This document shows, one piece after another, positions 54,401-62,428 of a DNA stretch of 64,000 nt. The notes beneath the pieces were generated by a model. It was given only the letters and a program-made list of their open reading frames with translations, did no database searches and was not told where the DNA came from. The stretch is taken from positions 372,001 to 436,000 of the forward strand of contig JACKHO010000005.1 in assembly GCA_020638955.1 (NCBI GenBank), written 5' to 3'. The position numbers and the translations under genes were made by a program. This DNA is from Planctomycetaceae bacterium (GTDB lineage Bacteria; Planctomycetota; Planctomycetia; Planctomycetales; Planctomycetaceae). Position 1 is the stretch's first letter, and every line of letters begins with the position of its first letter.

Positions 54401-54754
54401 CCCGAGCTTGATCCACTCTTCCAGCAAAGCGACTTCCGACTTGCTCAGTTCCTCTTCGGGAGGCATGGCGAGGTCATCACTTCGCCGCACGGCCTGCAGC
54501 AGGAGACTGGCCTGCGGATTCTCAGCATTGATGGCAGACCCGTTCTCACCGCCGGTGACCAAGGCCTCGCGCGAACTGAGGCTCAGCCCCCCGGAACTCT
54601 TGGAACCTGTGTGGCACTCACCACACTTCTCAATCAGCAATGGACGGATTTTCGCTTCAAAGAAATCAGTCGCAGCGTCTTCTGCAAACGCAGTTACTCC
54701 CTGCAGTAGCAGGCTGGCAAGACACAACAACACCGACGCAACTCGAACTCTCAT
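51452..54754 (-). CDS. PSD1 cytochrome c / DUF1549 / DUF1553 protein (with DUF1501 partner)
   Basis: A 1100-residue secreted protein. After a signal peptide, the planctomycete cytochrome c domain carries one CxxCH heme site (CGECH, C44-C47-H48). DUF1549 follows (about 150-360: QYGEQWARHWLDVARYSDTK, TVACARCHDHKYDP), then DUF1553 with RVWTQHFGEGLVRTPSDFGL and ENRLLWKMNRHRLTFEEFRD. A C-terminal ~150-residue beta-sandwich adds carbohydrate-binding character. TTG 54757 is in frame; ATG 54754 used. It precedes DUF1501 and is divergent from 54969. Confidence 0.9.
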   Translation of the reverse strand: MRVRVASVLLCLASLLLQGVTAFAEDAATDFFEAKIRPLLIEKCGECHTGSKSSGGLSLSSREALVTGGENGSAINAENPQASLLLQAVRRSDDLAMPPEEELSKSEVALLEEWIKLGAPWPANIPVVSPSEERARNHWAFQPVTKPDVPAVQNTSWCRNPIDNFVLAKLEANNLGPSQQADRRTLARRVGYTVTGLPLSVERIESFVNSTDEQAYEKLVDELLDSPQYGEQWARHWLDVARYSDTKGYVYAREERFWVHAWVYRDWVVEALNRDLPYDDFLRLQIAADQVDGHDQSDLAAMGFLTLGRRFLGVPWDIIDDRIDTVCRGTLGLTVACARCHDHKYDPIPTADYYSLYGVFASSEEELVRLHSDDASEGFDAELAKRQAELDQQLTAARDESSERARSRVTDYLQSQRELEKYPAQGFDQVFSKTDLLPAFVRRWQAWLHRSQVEGEPVFAAWHAYREFEGEQFAEQAESVTRQLQELSPDKLNPLVREIFASPPASFDEVVTKYGDLLKQIDEQWKQSQTVAEGEEKPGSLPTPEAEQVRGVLYGPDAPSQVPNQPMVHVETFFDTDTINALWKVQGEVDRWIIQSGEAVAHAVTLRDAEVPSEPQILRRGNPVNFGDDVPRQFLKVVSGDVRKPFSQGSGRLELAEAIASPNNPLTARVIVNRVWTQHFGEGLVRTPSDFGLRAQPPSHPELLDWLATWFVENDWSLKKLHRLILLSNTFQQSSVATQDAEMQVRARKLDPENRLLWKMNRHRLTFEEFRDSLLSAAGSLDRTVGGKPRELFTAPYPTRRTLYGLIDRQYLPSTLRVFDFANPDLHIPQRSETTVPQQSLFLLNHPLMLEQVRKLAERPEGSTSPEQLMQNLFRRTLGRNPTETELSEALQFVELAEQTPQATPRETAKDWQYGFGTVNEAEGKTTAFEPLPHFTGTAWQGGAAWPDAKLGWVQLTATGGHPGNDHAHMAIRRWVAPRKVTIQIKSTLINEPAAGDGVKAYLVSSRAGVLKSEHSHQQPTELNVESIEVEAGETIDFVIDIHEVLNSDQFLWEIALAEQNGESVWNSQLDFPVDTVQQLNGWEQLAQALLCTNEFLFVD

Positions 54755-54968
54755 CAAACCCCCGAAACTCTGGACGGCTGAGATTCATCTTTCAGAAAGT
54801 GTAACAGGTCAACCGGGATGTTTGACAATGCTGGATGATCAATGTGCACCACCATAGGTCGTCCGTGCGGCACTGCGGTTGCGACCGGCAACCCAGCTTG
54901 AGAGAATAATAGTCCCGCCTGTGTTGAACTGTTTGACCACACGTGCCCCGGTTCACAATGGATGCCTC

Positions 54969-57900
54969 ATGACTGCTCTCCGTCCTGCCTCGAAGCTGCT
55001 TCCAGTGTTTTCTGTCGCTGCGGTTGTGCTGCTGATTCGTTCAGTCGCGTTGGCAGAGGACGTGGACTATCTCAAGGAGGTGAAGCCGGTTCTACGGGAA
55101 CGCTGCTTTGCCTGCCACGGTGGATTGAAGCAGGAAGGGGAATTGCGACTAGATACTGCCGAGTTCATTCGGCAGGGAACAGCGGGCGGGGATGCCATTT
55201 TGAATTTGGATGACGTCGCCGCCAGTGAGTTGTTGCGGCGCATTCAGTCACAGGACGAACTCGACCGCATGCCTCCCGAGGGAGAGCGTCTGACAGCAGG
55301 GCAAATCCAGTACGTCGAGAAGTGGATTGCACAAGGGGCGAAGGGACCAGAGAACGAGGCGCCGGAAGAGAATCCCCGGGATCACTGGTCGTTCAAGCCG
55401 CCGGTCCGACCCGAGGCACCAGGTGAGGGAACGGGGAATCCCGTTGATGCATTCATCAGGGCGAAGCAGCAGGAACTGGGAGTGGTTCCCCAGCCACCTG
55501 CTGAGAAACTGATGTGGTTGAGGCGGGTGACCATCGACCTCACGGGATTGCCGCCGACCCTAGAAGATCAACAGGCGTTCCTCGCTGACGAATCGAATAA
55601 CGCTTACGAAAAAGTTGTCGACCGGTTGCTCGAATCGCCACAGTACGGCGAACGCTGGGGACGGCACTGGATGGACGTCTGGCGTTACAGCGACTGGTGG
55701 GGACTGGGGGCCGAAGTGCGGAATTCGCAGAAGCACATTTGGCACTGGCGCGACTGGATTATCGAGAGTCTCAACGAAGACAAAGGCTACGACCAAATGG
55801 TCCGTGAAATGCTCGCAGCAGACGAGTTGTATCCCGAGAGTCCCGACCAGCTGCGAGCTACCGGTTTTCTGGCCCGGCACTACTTCAAGTTTAATCGCAC
55901 GACCTGGCTCGATGGTTCCATTGAGCACACTTCGAAGGCCTTCCTCGGGCTGACATTTAACTGTGCCAAGTGCCACGACCACAAGTATGACCCCGTTTCG
56001 CAGGAAGAGTACTACCGCTTCCGGGCAATTTTTGAGCCGTATCAACTGCGGACCGATTTCGTCGCGGGTGAACTCGATGTGAACAACGGCGGCATCCCAC
56101 GGGCGTTTGACTGCAACCTCGACATCAAAACGTTTCGCCACATCCGCGGTGATGACCGCAACCCCGACTCGACCGAAATGGAGCCCGGCCTCCCCGCCGT
56201 ACTCGCCAACGACACCTGGAATGTCCAACCGGTGGAGTTGCCGCCGATCGCGTGGAACCCTGGTGTGCGCCCCGAGGTGGTGGAAACTCATTTGGCTGCA
56301 GCACGAAAGAACATTGAGCAAGCTCAGCAGGAACTGAGTCGACAGCGACAGGTTCTCGAACAGGTGCAAAAGCGAACGAAGGAAGAGTCGGCCAAAGCCG
56401 AAAAAACATTCCTGGTGGATGACGACTTCACTAAAGAAAATCCCGAGGTGTGGACCATTGGTGATGGCGAATGGGAGTACCGCGACGGGAAACTGCTGCA
56501 GCATCGTGCCGGAGCGCAGCGTGCTGTCCTCGAACTGAAACAGGCACCGCCAGCAGACTTCGAGGCAACTCTGAAGTTCATCACCACTGGAGGTGACCGC
56601 TGGAAATCGATTGGGATTCTGTTCGATTCGGCGGAGAACAATGAAGTTCTCGCGTACCTCAGTGCGGTGAGCGGTGGTTCGAAGTCACAGGTGTCGTATC
56701 TGAAGAATGGTCAGCAGGTGTATCCGCCGGAGGCGGCACAGGCCCGCAAGGTGACAGAAGGTGAGCCCCACGAACTCAAGCTGCTGGTGCGTGGCCAGCT
56801 GGTCAACGTCCAGGTCGATGGAGAACACTCCATTGCGTATCAACTTCCCATTGAGCGTCGACCGGCAGGACTGAAACTTATTGCGTTCGATGCAAAAGTC
56901 GAGTTCCACAAGTTCTCGCTGCGGCAACTGACGGCAGCTGATGTGCTCGTCGAGCCGTCAAAGAGTCAACCAATGCTGCCGAAAACCGTCGAAGAAGCAG
57001 AACTGCTGGTGAACATTGCCGAGCAGGTCGTGACACAGCGAAACGCAGAACTGGCCAGCATTGAATCCCGAGCTGCGGCTGATCGAATCCGTTACTCGAA
57101 AACTGACGACGCTGATACTGCCGACGCGATTTCCGCCGCCGCAAAGGCTTATGCTGAATCGCAGCTTGCTTCGGCTCAAACGGAAGTTCTGCGTGCCCGA
57201 CTGGAGGTAATGCGGGCAGAAGAGGCCAAGCGTGGAGAAGCCGAGAAGAAGCTGACAGCGGCTGAAGGCGCGGTCAAAGCGGCAGAGGAGAAACTCACCA
57301 GCCCGGGCACGGAGTATCCCCTGCTGGCGGGTGCGTACAAGACATTGGAGTCGAATGTCGAGTCGGAAGCTTCACGCAGCAAGCCCTTTCCCCAGACAAG
57401 CACCGGGCGACGTACTGCGCTTGCGCAGTGGATGACGAACGACCAGAATCCTCTGCTGGCCCGGGTGGCTGTGAACCACATGTGGGGACGACATTTCGGC
57501 CGTCCGCTGGTGGCGACCGTCTTCGATTTTGGACGCAAGGGAGCGAAGCCCACGCATCCAGAATTGCTCGACTGGCTGGCAGTTGAACTGATGCAGAACA
57601 ACTGGAGCATGAAACACATTCATCGGCTCATTGTGTTGTCGAAAACCTACGGACAAAGTCCGCTCAACGCAGAAGCGTCATCAGCCTCCCGGGAATTTGA
57701 TCCCGAAAACAAAACGTACTGGTACGCGAATCCAACCCGTGTGGAAGCTCAGGTCGTCCGGGACAGTCTGTTGTCTCTGGCCGGGGAACTGGATAGCACA
57801 ATGGGCGGCCCCTCGATTCCCGTGAACGACGCGAAAAGCCGCCGCCGCAGTTTGTACTTTGTCCACTCCCACAACGAGCATCAGCAGTTTCTCTCAACGT

Positions 57901-58247
57901 TCGACGACGCCGACGTGCTCGAATGCTACCGCCGCGCGGAAAGCATTGTGCCGCAGCAGGCCCTGGCCCTCGAGAACAGCGAATTCGCCCGCGAGATGTC
58001 CCAGGCCATTGCGGCCCGAATCAATCAGCAGTCTCCCGAATTGAAAGACGCAGAGTTCGTACGTCAGGCGTTTCATCAAGTTCTCTGCACGGTCCCCACT
58101 GAGAAAGAAACCGCCGTTTCAGTGCGTATCCTCAAACAGTTCGAAGAACTGGCCCGCAGTAAGAAGTTGAATGAACCAACGACGAGAGCCCGAGTCAACT
58201 TTGTGCAGGCGCTGGTGAACCACAACGATTTCGTGACGGTACGGTGA
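54969..58247 (+). CDS. PSD1 cytochrome c / DUF1549 / DUF1553 protein with internal LamG-like insert and coiled coils
   Basis: A 1092-residue secreted protein. Signal peptide, then the CxxCH heme motif CFACH (C46-C49-H50) and DUF1549 (QYGERWGRHWMDVWRYSDWW, NCAKCHDHKYDPVS). The middle (~450-650) has a DUF1080/LamG-like sandwich (VWTIGDGEWEYRDGKLLQH) preceded and followed by helical, Ala/Glu-rich segments (NIEQAQQELSRQRQVLEQVQ and AKRGEAEKKLTAAEG) that look like coiled coils. DUF1553 ends the protein. No DUF1501 gene follows on this strand. ATG 54969 starts the signal peptide. Confidence 0.88.
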   Translation: MTALRPASKLLPVFSVAAVVLLIRSVALAEDVDYLKEVKPVLRERCFACHGGLKQEGELRLDTAEFIRQGTAGGDAILNLDDVAASELLRRIQSQDELDRMPPEGERLTAGQIQYVEKWIAQGAKGPENEAPEENPRDHWSFKPPVRPEAPGEGTGNPVDAFIRAKQQELGVVPQPPAEKLMWLRRVTIDLTGLPPTLEDQQAFLADESNNAYEKVVDRLLESPQYGERWGRHWMDVWRYSDWWGLGAEVRNSQKHIWHWRDWIIESLNEDKGYDQMVREMLAADELYPESPDQLRATGFLARHYFKFNRTTWLDGSIEHTSKAFLGLTFNCAKCHDHKYDPVSQEEYYRFRAIFEPYQLRTDFVAGELDVNNGGIPRAFDCNLDIKTFRHIRGDDRNPDSTEMEPGLPAVLANDTWNVQPVELPPIAWNPGVRPEVVETHLAAARKNIEQAQQELSRQRQVLEQVQKRTKEESAKAEKTFLVDDDFTKENPEVWTIGDGEWEYRDGKLLQHRAGAQRAVLELKQAPPADFEATLKFITTGGDRWKSIGILFDSAENNEVLAYLSAVSGGSKSQVSYLKNGQQVYPPEAAQARKVTEGEPHELKLLVRGQLVNVQVDGEHSIAYQLPIERRPAGLKLIAFDAKVEFHKFSLRQLTAADVLVEPSKSQPMLPKTVEEAELLVNIAEQVVTQRNAELASIESRAAADRIRYSKTDDADTADAISAAAKAYAESQLASAQTEVLRARLEVMRAEEAKRGEAEKKLTAAEGAVKAAEEKLTSPGTEYPLLAGAYKTLESNVESEASRSKPFPQTSTGRRTALAQWMTNDQNPLLARVAVNHMWGRHFGRPLVATVFDFGRKGAKPTHPELLDWLAVELMQNNWSMKHIHRLIVLSKTYGQSPLNAEASSASREFDPENKTYWYANPTRVEAQVVRDSLLSLAGELDSTMGGPSIPVNDAKSRRRSLYFVHSHNEHQQFLSTFDDADVLECYRRAESIVPQQALALENSEFAREMSQAIAARINQQSPELKDAEFVRQAFHQVLCTVPTEKETAVSVRILKQFEELARSKKLNEPTTRARVNFVQALVNHNDFVTVR

Positions 58248-58304
58248 AGCCACGATAATGTGCGAGGAACCTGTTAACGGTCTTCGCAACCATCGCCGTA
58301 ACTT

Positions 58305-58631
58305 CTATTTGCTTCTTCCAGCAAGAACGCGCCGGTCGGTTTCTTCGGTTGCAGGAACAAAGCCGTGTAGCTGCCCGTCCCGACCGTCAACGTAAAGCGA
58401 GCCGCAGCCGACGCACTGCCACATCAACCGAGCCTTGGAGCCGATGATTTCCCTCGCTTTCATATACGCGGCCTCCTTCGTGAGAGTTCCGTCGGCGACT
58501 TTGTCGATGACATCGTCGTCGATTGCATCGTAGACATCGAACCAGTCCTGATCTGGGATGAGATGTCCCTTCTGCGGAAGGTAGTCCGCAGAATCGAAAA
58601 TTGTAGCCCCACAGTTGCAGCCGATTTTCAT
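58305..58631 (-). CDS. Small zinc-ribbon-like hypothetical protein
   Basis: A 108-residue protein. CxC near the N-terminus (MKIGCNCGATIFD) and CxxC late (WQCVGCGSLYVDGRDG) suggest a four-cysteine zinc site separated by an acidic, helical middle (WFDVYDAIDDDVIDKVADG). ATG 58631 is preceded by GGAAG; ATG 58646 adds five residues. No family recognised, but the layout is similar in kind to the small gene at 41572. Confidence 0.6.
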   Translation of the reverse strand: MKIGCNCGATIFDSADYLPQKGHLIPDQDWFDVYDAIDDDVIDKVADGTLTKEAAYMKAREIIGSKARLMWQCVGCGSLYVDGRDGQLHGFVPATEETDRRVLAGRSK

Positions 58632-58697
58632 TTTGATCTTCCACATTGCAAATGAATGAGCGTTTACGGCAAGTGCCGTTTTTTCGCTCGGACAACG

Positions 58698-59090
58698 TCA
58701 CTCACCCAGCGGATCTGGTTGCGATTCATCGATTGGGCAACTCGTGTCGAGACTGTGGAGATACGTCCAGTAGAAGACCAAGCAAGCTGCTGGGCCTCCC
58801 AGAAACAGGAGACAAAGCCACATCTCCTGCTTTTCGCGTGGAACGATCCGTTGGTCACATGACAACATGATGGACCAAATCACCGCGATGAGACTGAATA
58901 GTACGGCGGGTATGCACAATACGAACGCGGCCAGCACCAGCTTTCTCACCATAGAAGTATCGCCGGAGGTCTTGATTGCTTTGGCGACGAGCAACTCGAG
59001 CGGTATCGAGATCACGAAAGCCACGAGTACATAATGCACGAGAAAGCACATCGTGCTTTTTGAGTTCTCGGAAAGAGGCGGACGTTTCAT
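58698..59090 (-). CDS. Small membrane protein, unknown function
   Basis: A 130-residue protein with three hydrophobic segments (FLVHYVLVAFVISIPLELLV, LVLAAFVLCIPAVLFSLIAV, MWLCLLFLGGPAACLVFYWT). The start at 59090 has GGAGG upstream at a slightly long distance. It precedes the zinc-ribbon gene on the same strand by 66 bp. No relative recognised. Confidence 0.6.
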   Translation of the reverse strand: MKRPPLSENSKSTMCFLVHYVLVAFVISIPLELLVAKAIKTSGDTSMVRKLVLAAFVLCIPAVLFSLIAVIWSIMLSCDQRIVPREKQEMWLCLLFLGGPAACLVFYWTYLHSLDTSCPIDESQPDPLGE

Positions 59091-59160
59091 TGCCGCGATT
59101 CCTCCTGCCAGCCCGATGCCGGATTCATTTTTCGCCGGTTACTGACAACAGTCTGTGATC

Positions 59161-60651
59161 TCAATCACCAGCCAATTGCGAAACACAACCAGCCAGTTCG
59201 CCATCCCAACCGATTTCCTGCTCCAGCATACGCGAGGCGCGCAGGAGGCGGGCTTCTTCGAAGGCGGGTGCGATGAGTTGCACGCCAATGGGGAGGCCGC
59301 TGGATGTCTTTCCACATGGCAGCGAAATGGCGGGGAGGCCAGCGAGGTTGGCTCCAATGGTGAACAGGTCGTTCAGGTAGAGCGCCAGCGGGTTGTCGAT
59401 CATTTCGCCGATCTTGAATGGTGGCGTCGGCGAGGTCGGCGAGAGGACGAAGTCCACGCTTTCGAATGCCTTGGTGAAGTCATCCCGAATGAGCCGGCGA
59501 ACTTCTAAAGCCTTCTTGTAATAAGCAGCGTAGACGCCCGACGAGAGAGCGTAGGTACCGAGCATAATACGACGTTTGACTTCGTCGCCAAAGCCCTGGC
59601 CGCGTGAGTGCTCGTACATTTCAATCATGCTGTGCGGGCCGTTTTCCGCCTCAGCCCGGTAGCCGTAATGCACGCCGTCATACCGGGCGAGGTTGCTCGA
59701 CGCTTCCGACGGTGCCAGCACGTAGTACACAGCCACGCCATACTGGGCGTTCGGCAAATCGATGTTGACGATTTCCGCACCCAGCTTGCGGTACGCATCG
59801 ACTGATTTCGCAACCGCCTGCCGTACCTCGTCATCAAGACCGTCATTGTCATGCTCAGCAACAACGCCGACACGTAATCCGGCGAGCGGCTGGTCGAGTG
59901 CATCTGAGAAACTGGGAACGGGCTCTTTGGCCGAAGTGGAGTCTCGCCCATCATGTCCGGCGATGGCATCGAGAGTCAGGGCTGCGCCGCAGACATCTGT
60001 GGCAATGGGACCAATCTGATCGAGCGAACTGGCGAACGCGATGAGTCCAAAACGAGACACGCGTCCGTACGTCGGCTTTAGTCCCACGACGCCGCAGAAG
60101 GAAGCGGGCTGGCGAATGGATCCGCCGGTGTCTGAACCAATGGCAATGGGAGCAAAACCCGCAGCCACCGCGGCGGCCGATCCGCCACTACTGCCGCCCG
60201 GAGTGCGGTCGAGATCCCACGGATTGGATGTCGGAAAGAATGCGGAGGACTCGCAGCTTGAGCCCATCGCAAACTCGTCCATGTTCGTCCGGCCCACCAG
60301 CACGGCGCCGGCGTCGAGCAGTCGCTCGGTGACGTGGGAATTGTAGGGAGAGCGGAAGTTTTCCAGCATTTTGCTGGAACAACTGGCGATTTCTCCTTTG
60401 ACGCAAATGTTGTCCTTAATGGCCACGGGAACACCGGCCAAAGGCCCGAGCTTTTCACCGGCAGCCCGTTTGCGGTCAACTGCTTCCGCTGCCGTCAGAG
60501 CCTGCTCACGGAACACCTCAAGGAAACTGCGAACCTTCGGCTCGCAGGCCTCGATGTGAGATAAGTGCTCCTCGGCTAGTGCCTGAGCGGTGACTTCTCC
60601 CTGCTGCAGGGCGGAAGCCATTTCGGATACGGAACGTCCAATCCAGTCCAT
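59161..60651 (-). CDS. gatA: Aspartyl/glutamyl-tRNA amidotransferase subunit A
   Basis: A 496-residue amidase-signature enzyme that releases ammonia from glutamine to convert Glu-tRNA(Gln) to Gln-tRNA(Gln). The catalytic Lys is in GVPVAIKDNICVKG, and the serine pair in the GGSSGGSAAAV and GSDTGGSIRQPASF motifs. The length and the start (MDWIGRSVSEMASALQQGEV) fit bacterial GatA. gatB and gatC are not in the window, so the complex is encoded elsewhere. Three hairpin repeats lie directly upstream. Confidence 0.93.
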   Translation of the reverse strand: MDWIGRSVSEMASALQQGEVTAQALAEEHLSHIEACEPKVRSFLEVFREQALTAAEAVDRKRAAGEKLGPLAGVPVAIKDNICVKGEIASCSSKMLENFRSPYNSHVTERLLDAGAVLVGRTNMDEFAMGSSCESSAFFPTSNPWDLDRTPGGSSGGSAAAVAAGFAPIAIGSDTGGSIRQPASFCGVVGLKPTYGRVSRFGLIAFASSLDQIGPIATDVCGAALTLDAIAGHDGRDSTSAKEPVPSFSDALDQPLAGLRVGVVAEHDNDGLDDEVRQAVAKSVDAYRKLGAEIVNIDLPNAQYGVAVYYVLAPSEASSNLARYDGVHYGYRAEAENGPHSMIEMYEHSRGQGFGDEVKRRIMLGTYALSSGVYAAYYKKALEVRRLIRDDFTKAFESVDFVLSPTSPTPPFKIGEMIDNPLALYLNDLFTIGANLAGLPAISLPCGKTSSGLPIGVQLIAPAFEEARLLRASRMLEQEIGWDGELAGCVSQLAGD

Positions 60652-60676
60652 TGAACTATCACTGCTGTTAAGTAAA

Positions 60677-60704
60677 GGAGTGCCACACCTCCGTGCGGCA
60701 CTCC
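60677..60704. repeat. Hairpin GGAGTGCC / GGCACTCC
   Basis: A perfect 8-bp stem, 12-nt loop, 26 bp upstream of the gatA start codon. It is the first of three neighbouring inverted repeats that share a GGCAC/GTGCC core. Confidence 0.5.
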
Positions 60705-60726
60705 GAAATCAAACACTCATTTGAAA

Positions 60727-60794
60727 GGCACACAGACAGGAATGTCTGTGCCACCAGATTTTACGGGCACGCAAACGGGAATGTTTGTGCCACC
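60727..60794. repeat. Two tandem inverted repeats of GGCACA..TGTGCCACC type
   Basis: Two 29-bp units start 39 bp apart: 60727-60755 (GGCACACAGACAGGAATG then TCTGTGCCACC) and 60766-60794 (GGCACGCAAACGGGAATG then TTTGTGCCACC). In each, the outer part is an inverted repeat around GG/GGAATG. They lie between the stop of the isomerase-DUF1080 gene at 60800 and gatA. Confidence 0.6.
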
Positions 60795-60799
60795 TGACA

Positions 60800-62299
60800 C
60801 TACGACAACTTCTTCGCACGGATGTTACGGAAGTACACGGTGCTGCCGGGATCGTGGCCTTGGAGAGCAAACGTTCCTGAAGCGAGGACGCGTGTGAAAT
60901 CTGAGCCGGCCTCTTTCCCTTCAGGCTCGACGTAATCGACAACGGTCTTGCCATCGATTTTGATGATGACCCGTTTCCCCTGCACAATGACGTGCTCGGT
61001 CCACCAGATGTTATCTGGAATGGTTTGCCGGGTCACATCCTGCACGGCGTACAGGCTGCCGGTTTTGCGTGGGTCGGAGTTGTAGGTGTTGTTGACCTGC
61101 GCTTCAAAGCCGTACTTCGGCCAGCCGGAATCCTGATACTGCGTGTGGAAGTAAATTCCCGCATTGCTGTTGGGATTCGCTTTGACGTCCACCTTCAGTT
61201 CGAAGTTCGTGTAAGGAGCTTCCGAACCGGTGTAGAAAATGTGGCTGCGTTCACCATTGCAGACGAGCATGCCATTTTCGATTTTCCAGGTGTCGTGATT
61301 CTCGTTGACCTTCCAGTTGTCGAAGGTCTTTCCATCCCACAACTGCACGAATCCCTCTTCCTTGTCGTCGAGATACGCGACCGATTCCCGAACCGTCTTC
61401 AGACAGAGTTCGATGTCTGACAGCGGGCTTTGTGGGTTTTCTTCGTATTCGAGAGAAATGTTCCGGTCGTAACCGAGTTCCCGCAGCAGACGCAGGACGC
61501 CGACCACGTTCAGCTCCCCTTCGCCGAGAATGGTGAAGATTTTCCCTTCACGCTCCATCTGCTTCACGCGACCTTCGTCGAGCGTTTTGGCGAGTTCTGC
61601 TTTCTCAGCGTCGTCCAGAATGGTGCGGACGTCTTTCAGGTGGACCCCAAACACCCGCTTGCCGAGTTTGGCAATGACTTCCACGGGATCTTCATTGCTG
61701 CGGAGATAGTGACCGGTGTCGACGCAGGCTCCAATGAGCGGGTGACGATCGGACACGACTTTGAGGACGTCGTCCACTTTGTCGTAGCGGTGCCCCGGTC
61801 CGTGATTGTGAATCGCGATGGGGATTTTGTACTCCTCGACCAACTTGTCGAGCATGTCGAAAGTCTTGGCATCGGGATTCGGGTCTGCGCTAATCGAGAC
61901 CAGTCCCATGGCATGAGCGAAGTCAAAGATTTCCCGAGCCTTGTTTTCATTGCCGTCGAATCCGACAACGCCATACGACATCAGCTTAATGCCGCCGTTG
62001 GCCAGAATTTCCAGTTGCTCTTTGATGTGAGCAGGGACGGTGCTCATGGGCACGTGCTTGGGATACGCTTCCCATGCAGCAACGCCGAGCTTACGTGTGT
62101 GTGCCATCGCTTCTTCAGCACTGAACGCACGCAGTGAATAGCTTTGCAGACCCACTTTGAATCCGCCGTAGCCCGGAGGAGACACGACAATGTCCGGGGC
62201 TCCAAACAACTGCTGTGGCGAAAGCATGGCGGCTCCCAGTCCGAGCGCGGAAAGCTGGAGGAATCGCCGACGGGGAACAAAGTTATTCAATGGGTTCAT
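60800..62299 (-). CDS. Exported sugar-phosphate isomerase/epimerase fused to DUF1080
   Basis: A 499-residue protein. A Tat-type signal (VPRRRFLQLSALGLGAAML) leads to a TIM barrel of the xylose-isomerase-like family at about residues 45-320 (GVCVDTGHYLRSN... and the motif GELNVVGVLRLLREL with ISLEYEENPQSP). The last ~175 residues are a DUF1080/3-keto-disaccharide hydrolase (lamin-like) sandwich starting near FVQLWDGKTFDNWK and continuing through GIYFHTQYQDSGWPKYGFEA. Both modules belong to planctomycete sugar-derivative degradation. ATG 62299 has AAGGA upstream. Confidence 0.88.
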   Translation of the reverse strand: MNPLNNFVPRRRFLQLSALGLGAAMLSPQQLFGAPDIVVSPPGYGGFKVGLQSYSLRAFSAEEAMAHTRKLGVAAWEAYPKHVPMSTVPAHIKEQLEILANGGIKLMSYGVVGFDGNENKAREIFDFAHAMGLVSISADPNPDAKTFDMLDKLVEEYKIPIAIHNHGPGHRYDKVDDVLKVVSDRHPLIGACVDTGHYLRSNEDPVEVIAKLGKRVFGVHLKDVRTILDDAEKAELAKTLDEGRVKQMEREGKIFTILGEGELNVVGVLRLLRELGYDRNISLEYEENPQSPLSDIELCLKTVRESVAYLDDKEEGFVQLWDGKTFDNWKVNENHDTWKIENGMLVCNGERSHIFYTGSEAPYTNFELKVDVKANPNSNAGIYFHTQYQDSGWPKYGFEAQVNNTYNSDPRKTGSLYAVQDVTRQTIPDNIWWTEHVIVQGKRVIIKIDGKTVVDYVEPEGKEAGSDFTRVLASGTFALQGHDPGSTVYFRNIRAKKLS

Positions 62300-62428
62300 G
62301 GAATTTCCTTCACGGAATGATCGAGTGTCTTTCACAGGCTTCCATCCTCATGGATAGGAATCCTTAGACTGCTCAGTATGAAGCCGAATGCAAGTTCGAT
62401 TCAAGCCTCGCGAGCGCAAGTATTGAGA

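Noticed and set aside
55560..56504. Minus-strand frame of 314 codons in the second PSD1 gene
   Set aside because: Fully inside the DUF1549 region on the other strand and without recognisable features.
61430..62137. Plus-strand frame of 235 codons in the isomerase-DUF1080 gene
   Set aside because: Antisense shadow with no motif.
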